In this document: positions 58,414-64,000 of the stretch, piece after piece
How the letters are laid out: every line of letters begins with the position of its first letter
Position numbering within the stretch: position 1 is the first letter of the stretch
NCBI RefSeq assembly: GCF_033958435.1
Contig: NC_134167.1
Location: 2,748,001 to 2,812,000, forward strand
DNA: 64,000 nt
Source: Carettochelys insculpta
Taxonomy: Eukaryota; Chordata; Testudines; Carettochelyidae
Reading direction: 5' to 3'
The notes under the pieces: model-generated
The model's input: the letters and a program-made list of their open reading frames with translations, nothing else
The model's database searches: none
Told to the model about the DNA's origin: nothing
Position numbers and translations under genes: made by a program

Positions 58414-60857
58414 GGTAGGTATTGTCAAATCCACTTTACCAGTCATTTTTACAATATGCGCAAAATCTACAGTTATATAATAATAATACCGCTGTGTACT
58501 GAACGTGACTGGAAACATATTAAGCTGCTAAAACAGATGTAAGGGCTGTAGAAGCAGGAATTTGAGGAATGTGTTCTTTACAGATCACTTACCCTGAAAC
58601 TCTTCCCCTTCAACGTATGTCTACGTAAATAAATAGGACCTTTGTTTGCAAGACCTACTGGAGAGCAGCTGAAGCAGTGTTGTTGTTTTAAAGTAGCAAC
58701 TTATGTTATCACCCATTGTAAGAATAGAGGAATATCACCAATGCTTGAAATTATTGTGGGGAGGGGAGTAATCATCACTGCAAGATCTGGATCACTCAGG
58801 ACTCCCCTCAGCAGAGCACTGTGGAGCAGAAGTGGGGAGGGGGTGGGGTTTGAACCAGCTGGAAGCTGTTTGACCTTGCAGCTGTAAGTGTGGTTTGACT
58901 AGTCCTGCCCCTCACTGTTCAAAGGCAGAACTAAAGCTCAGACCAATGCTGGGGTCTGCAATTATTCTGTGAGAATCCACCTTGGTGGATACTAAGATTC
59001 TCATGGCAAGGCCCAGAGCTGAAGCCACAGAGAGCTGAAATCACAGGGGTTACCTAGAGCCAAACCCAAAAAGCAGTGGACAAGCGGCTGCCAGGGATGG
59101 CCAGCAGAGAGCAGTGGTCAAGTGTCTCAATGTGTCTGGTGTGGCAAGAGTCTCAATACTGATGTACCCGTGAACTCTGAGTGGGGGGTACAGACCAGAC
59201 TGCACTGTGAATGGAGAGTTGAGGTGGAGGTACACTCTATAAGTGGAAATGTGTGGATAAAGAGCTCTAAGTAAAAGATTTGGCTCAGCAGACTCTGGGG
59301 ATGGTGCCTTGCTTAATGGGGTTTTCCTTTCCTTTGTTGGAGAATATTGCACATCACTGTATAAATTTATGTTAGGTTACTATTATAAAACAAGCCGTTT
59401 CTCTCTCTGACTCTGTGTTTGCAAGAGGGGAAAAACTGCCTTTCCAGGCACCCAGCAGGTAAGGGGAGATGTCCCAGGCTACTGGCTGGGGTCTCAAGCC
59501 AGTTTAGTTGCAGTCATGACAGAATCCCCTAGGAATTGAATCTGGCCCTTCTGGTGGTCACCTGCCATTAATAGAAGGGTTACACAGATGCACCATGTAC
59601 TATCATAACTCTATAGAGATGTTTCTCTCATGCTGCTTAGCTCCCACTTGTATTATGTTTCAGGCACTATTGTCTTTTGGTACTATCCATTTAAAGAAAC
59701 ACATGATTTCACAGTTAATTTAGAACCATCCCAGATGCTGCTAAATCAGTTTGTAGTCTGCTGCCTCTATAGAAATGTTAAATTAGTACTAAGTATTATG
59801 CTCAATATACTCCATAGAAACTGAGTAGGCCAGATCCTGAGCTGGTGTGAATCAGCATAGTTCCATTGGAGTCAATGAGGCTGCTGTGTTTTATTCCAGC
59901 TGAGGAGCTAGGGCACCGTATTTATCTTTCATTCTGTCTGTTCCATCACTGAATCTTATAAAATTGTTAATTTCCACAGCTGTTAATGTTTCATGCTACC
60001 AGGCCCTGGCTCCTGTAAAGCCTTTTAGTTTGCCCCACAACCTTGGGATGGGTGGCGCAGCGAGCCTACTGCCCCATCCCAGTCCCAGCAAAAATCTCTC
60101 TGCTCCCATTGAACAAAAAGCTATCTTTTTTAGTTCCTTGTTAAAGTTTCTGCAGCAGACATCTCTCATGTAATGTTTTTTTTTCAATAAATATATATCT
60201 GTTTTTCTCAAAGTCTAAATCTCAATGAAAGATACATATTTACAGTTGGCATTACTATTTCTTTAACTTCTCTTCTTACTTTTCTTCTCTCCTTTCTCCT
60301 GGTAGTATTGAGAGTCATTTTCTTTGATGGTGTCATGTAATGGGGGTGTGTAATTTCAACTCACATTTATTCTGTGGCTGCTGCTAATCCTTTTGGCCAT
60401 AAAATATAATTTCATTTTGCTTCAGTAAACTCAGCACGTGACTCGTAGAGGCAGCAATGTATCTAGAATAGGCTAAAGGAAGAAATATGAGCAGACGTAT
60501 GTAATTTTGCTAAGGAATTCAGTTCTTTAATGTATGGTGTATTAGTCTTGCAGCATTGCAGTGTATCACACTTAAACAAATTTGAGCCCTTGTTCATAGC
60601 CAATTTAGCCTTTCCCCAGCCCTAGCAAAGTTCACACATCTGTTTCAGCTAAACTGAAGAATTACAACACCGAATGTGAAATGTACTCCCGTGGCTGTCC
60701 TTAAGATTTACGGGGCCCTTTGCAACCCTCTCCCCGCACCCCCACCACACATGCCCTTCCGTGTGACTTGGTCCCACCCGGAACACTGGGGCCTCCCATG
60801 TTTTACCAGCCATGGGACATTTCCTGAGAGTGTCCAACGGGGTGGGTGGGTGGGGGG

Positions 60858-60986
60858 GTGTGTGTGTGTGTGTGACATGACTTCTGTAGAGGCTGCCACT
60901 TGGCTCACTCTCTCTTGTGGAATCCAGCTCAGGGATCCAGCAGCCAGGAACCAGCAGTGGCTGTGGCAAGGTGCACATGCGCGCGT

Positions 60987-61020
<34 letters not shown>

Positions 61021-61024
61021 GCAC
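60858..61024. repeat. TG tract and long purine-pyrimidine alternating tract
   Basis: (TG)n at 60858-60874, then 60971-61024, which alternates purine and pyrimidine without a break for 54 bases (gtgcacatgcgcgcg.., (AC)n, ..gcgcac). The second tract is a strong candidate for left-handed DNA. Confidence 0.85.
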
Positions 61025-61467
61025 CTGCTGCCCAGGCCTTTGAATGGTCATGTTGCTATAATTTTGGGCACCACTGGGGCAGCAGGTAAGACTGGGCTGG
61101 CTTCTTCACAAGCAGGACCAAGCATGCTCTGACACAGGGATGGCAACAGACTTCACCAAGCCCTGAGCAATGTGGAGCAGGACCTTGGGTGGAAGGGGTA
61201 GGGCCAAGGATGGAAGGGGCCGGACTATGGATAGCTAGCTCTCACCACCTCCCAAACTGTGCCACATCGCCCCCAGCCAGCCCTCAGAGCTGCCCAGACC
61301 ACACTGCATGGGCCTCCTGCAATGATTTAAAGGACTCAGGGCTCCAAAATTTTGAGGAAGAAGGGGCTTCTGGAGGGAGGGTTTCCTTCCCAAAGATCCC
61401 TGCAGGCTGCGCGTCTGCACATGTATTTTGGAGTCCAGAAGAGCTTCTTCCAGATTCTGAATCATGT

Positions 61468-61512
61468 GCCCATATGCTAATGAGGCATGGGAAATTTACA
61501 TCCACACCTCAT
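61468..61512. repeat. Short inverted repeat 'atgctaatgagg'
   Basis: 'atgctaatgagg' and 'cctcattagcat' are inverted around 22 bp. The same phrase occurs in the foldback at 19161 ('catgctaatgaggtgctga'), so this may be a remnant of that family. Confidence 0.5.
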
Positions 61513-61632
61513 TAGCATCTTCCAGATGGCTTGTTACCATGCTGCTTCCAGAAGAAGTGGCACATGTAAACAGCCTCTAAGTTTCAGTGTATAACACAAC
61601 TGTTGTTGGTAAAGTATTCTGCATATATTTTT

Positions 61633-61922
61633 AAAACAAAAAGCAGTCAAGTGGCACTTTAAAGACTAGCAAAATGGTTTATTAGGTGAGCTTTTGTGGG
61701 ACACACCCACTTCTTCAGACCGTAGCCAGACCAGAACAGACTCAATATTTAAGGCACAGAGAACCAAAAACAGTAAGCAAGGACTGGTCTGGCTATGATC
61801 TGAAGAAGTGGGTCTGTCCCACGAAAGCTCACCTAATAAACCATTTTGCTAGTCTTTAAAGTGCTACTTGACTGCTTTTTGTTTTGATAGTGGATAGACT
61901 AGCACGGCTTCCTCTTTGTTAC
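61633..61922 (-). mobile_element. PLE-type snap-back element M with 18-bp duplication
   Basis: Inverted arms (61633-61735 and 61785-61882) surround about 50 bp of unrelated spacer; the head (tagactagcacggcttcc) follows only on the right. It is flanked by perfect 18-bp copies of 'tattctgcatatattttt' (61615-61632, 61923-61940). Both arms share a variant ('tggtttatt' / 'aataaacca') not found in element J. The right arm has a complete hammerhead-like core; the left has AAAA for GAAA. Confidence 0.85.
61797..61833 (+). ncRNA. Hammerhead-like motif, right arm of element M
   Basis: GAU, CUGAAGA, A, GUGGG-UCUGU-CCCAC hairpin, GAAA, GCUC, ACC. Core and hairpin are intact; the helix I pairing has one mismatch relative to element J (GAU for GGU). 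Confidence 0.45.
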
Positions 61923-62994
61923 TATTCTGCATATATTTTTGTTTGTTTCGTAATATCTAATCTTGCTTTTTGTTAGCGTTATGCATTGCTAGATATACCT
62001 CTCTATTATTCAGAATATTTGAATACCTGGCAACCTCCCAGTCCTGGGGCTGCCAGATATGGAAGTTTACTACACTTACAAAAAAAAAAAAATAAAATCA
62101 CAGAAGGCTACTCCTGAAAACTTGCTGACTTTCTACCATCTTATTATCAAATAAAGGAATTTGAATAGAAATATTGTACTTACATTTCAGCATAAGGCAT
62201 ATGAAGCAGTAGAAACAAGCCATTGAACAAACTTTTAGATCTACTGACTTTACTACTGGGTTTTTTATGTAGCTTGTTGTGAACCTTGGCAGATATCTAG
62301 ATAAGTTGATGTACAACCTGGAAAACCCCAGTGTACCCCAGTTGAGAAACACTGGCATAACCTACTCTTTTACCCTAGTATACAACTGTAAATCGCTCTA
62401 TTAAGCGCAATAGAGATATTCCAGATTCACAGGTGGCAGAGCAGAATTTACTCTAAGTTGGCGAGGCAGATGTCTACTTTGGGTAAGCTTCTTTACAGAA
62501 GAACGGAGCTGAAGGGAGCTGCGTGGGCATTTGAGCCAGTGTTGTTTCCAACCTGCCCTAAAATGGATTTGGTAAAAGGGTAGGGTCAAAAATTCACATC
62601 TGCCTGTCTAACAGCATCAATAAAACAATGGAATGATCAAGTTAGTCCAGGGTTGGCTGCTCCTTGTGTTCTTCCCACTGCATTGCTCAGTCCACATCCT
62701 AGGTCCTCCGTCTCACACGTAAGAGTAATACTCTGGCTCTCTTATACTTGGATGTAAGGAGGAGCCTGCCTCTGTGAAGCATCAAAATTCACTGAACATT
62801 CTCTGGGAGTATAAACACTGCTAACAGCACAGGATCCTTTTAAGCAAATGTTCCAGCTTGTTACGGTGTGTAAAAGAGCTCACTTTGGAAACAACAATTA
62901 GTCCATCCAGATATAATATGCCAAAATTGCTCCTAAATCATAATGGTCCTGAGATTTGTAGCCCTACTACATTATAGCATAATCTACTGGATTG

Positions 62995-63150
62995 GAACGC
63001 AGGACAATTTAGCTGGATAGCTATTCCTGGCTCTGCCACTGACCTGATGATGACCTTGTCCATGTTGCTTCATCTCACTATGCCTCAGTTTTCCTTCCAT
63101 TCTTTGATCATCTTGACCATTTTAGACTGTAGCTCTTTGGGTCACACATT
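62995..63150 (+). repeat. MIR-like SINE
   Basis: 'attcctggctctgccactga' and 'actatgcctcagttttcc' are MIR head and core phrases. Confidence 0.5.
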
Positions 63151-63338
63151 GTCCTTGTACAGCACCAAGCATAATGAGGCCTCTGTAATAAAAAAAATTC
63201 ACCAGAAGGTAGTTTCTAGGATCCAGGGTCATGCTTTTTGTTCAAATGATATCAACTTTTCCTGCTCTCATTATTTCACATGAAAGAGTTAAAAATTGGA
63301 AGCAATGTTTGATGTTTTCATCAAGAATCACTGGATAC

Positions 63339-63374
63339 TGGCAGATACAGACTAACACGGCTACCTCTCTGATA
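63339..63374 (-). mobile_element. PLE-type head fragment
   Basis: 'gcagatacagactaacacgg' followed by 'ctacctctctgata', the family head in reverse orientation. Confidence 0.65.
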
Positions 63375-63465
63375 TTTGTCACCATGCAAGGCACTGCATT
63401 TAGCTGTATTGAGTGGAAATCCATCAACCTCATGAAAAAAATTGCACAGATATGTTGTTCTCTAA

Positions 63466-63497
63466 GATACAGACTAACAGGGCTACTTCTCTGATAC
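63466..63497 (-). mobile_element. PLE-type head fragment, second tandem copy
   Basis: 'agatacagactaacagggct' followed by 'acttctctgata', in the same orientation as the copy 127 bp to the left. Two solo heads this close suggest a duplication or two insertions at one place. Confidence 0.6.
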
Positions 63498-64000
63498 TGA
63501 GTACTGGCAGTGTTCATATTAGCACGAGCCCTCTTGCAATTCCTGTTGTTCCTGTCCATCAAAGCTGCATCTGGACTATTGAGGTTTATATTTAATGCAT
63601 CTTTTACACACTTAATGCTTGAAGAGCTTGTTGCCTTCCACCACCACCCCACCACACACAAACACACCCACCCACCAGCAGGAAACAATACTGATTCCAG
63701 GCTGTCTGGAAGCTACATGGTATAACATACGCATTCTATGACTGAGCCTTTTTTCCTCTGTGAAGATGACCAAAAATAGCGAGCCTGGTTTGCAGTTCCT
63801 CTATTTCTGCACTTGAGGAAGGCCTGGAGATGCAGAGCAAAGGTGACAGTCTCACTAGTCTGGGCCTGTGTAGGGGCCTACCTTGCGTACGTTAGAGCAG
63901 CCTTGAAACTTCTCTGGCTTATGCTCTTTTTCCCCAAGGCCCTCCACATGGCACACCAACCCTGCCTTCTCTTGTCCTTCCTCTTAGCCCCTATACCCGG

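Larger units (their letters stand above)
52200..64000. other. Region upstream of DOCK5 without a recognisable gene
   Basis: I find no exon with recognisable protein similarity. In other vertebrates the neurofilament gene NEFL lies head-to-head with DOCK5, but no intermediate-filament motif is visible here, so it would be further right if synteny holds. The visible content is repeats: nested elements at 54491-54957, a duplicated 99-bp segment (55792 and 56929), MIR pieces (54345, 57040, 57330, 58185, 62995), PLE pieces (56521, 61633, 63339, 63466) and a purine-pyrimidine tract at 60971-61024. 52200-53740, 55000-55740, 58590-59820, 59900-60850 and 61950-62990 show nothing I recognise, apart from a phrase at 59828-59900 that recurs in reptile genomes. 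Confidence 0.7.

Noticed and set aside
60971..61024. CRISPR-like or satellite array
   Set aside because: It is a dinucleotide tract without spacers or longer repeat units.
52200..64000. Search for the NEFL neurofilament gene expected head-to-head with DOCK5
   Set aside because: No coiled-coil rod or neurofilament motif was found on either strand; it probably lies further right.

Overview
The window is vertebrate nuclear DNA, most likely from a turtle (a soft-shell or related cryptodire is possible but not proven). The reasons are split exons with GT/AG splice sites, 3' ends and one long copy of CR1 LINEs, old MIR-type SINEs, several palindromic 'tctacact' foldback elements, and many copies of a palindromic repeat I assign to Penelope-like retroelements (PLEs) because of its hammerhead-like motif, its target-site duplications and my recollection of related turtle repeats. 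The single protein-coding gene I can support is the 5' part of DOCK5 on the minus strand. Five coding exons (51377-51419, 18953-19036, 8796-8836, 3266-3321, 1324-1420) join in frame to 107 codons, covering the start codon, the whole SH3 domain and the start of the next helical region. The rest of the gene lies beyond position 1. Layout: 1-1323, part of DOCK5 intron 5; 1421-51376, introns 4 to 1, with intron 1 about 32 kb; 51.0-52.1 kb, a CpG island holding exon 1 and the promoter; 52.2-64 kb, DNA upstream of DOCK5 with no recognisable gene, mostly repeats. The repeats carry most of the interest. (1) At least a dozen PLE-type pieces, many folded back on themselves, carry a short motif matching the hammerhead ribozyme core (CUGANGA, a 5-bp hairpin, GAAA). 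The short flanking helix differs between four subfamilies but stays complementary (AUGC/GCAU, ACC/GGU, AUU/AAU, GUUU/AGAC). Several insertions are flanked by 10-18 bp target-site duplications, as expected for retrotransposition rather than DNA transposition. (2) A nearly 3 kb CR1 LINE on the minus strand (about 37504-40510) keeps recognisable endonuclease and reverse-transcriptase motifs but is broken by frameshifts. (3) Palindromic DNA elements occur with other elements nested inside them: a CR1 in one at 35.4-36.6 kb and a PLE in one at 54.5-55.0 kb. One 420-bp foldback ends about 125 bp from the acceptor of DOCK5 exon 2. (4) hAT-type elements with 8-bp duplications occur at 17.9 kb and 46.6 kb. 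(5) A 99-bp segment upstream of DOCK5 is present twice with one mismatch. No CRISPR arrays, tRNA or rRNA genes were seen. Family names for repeats come from recognition by eye, not from a library search.
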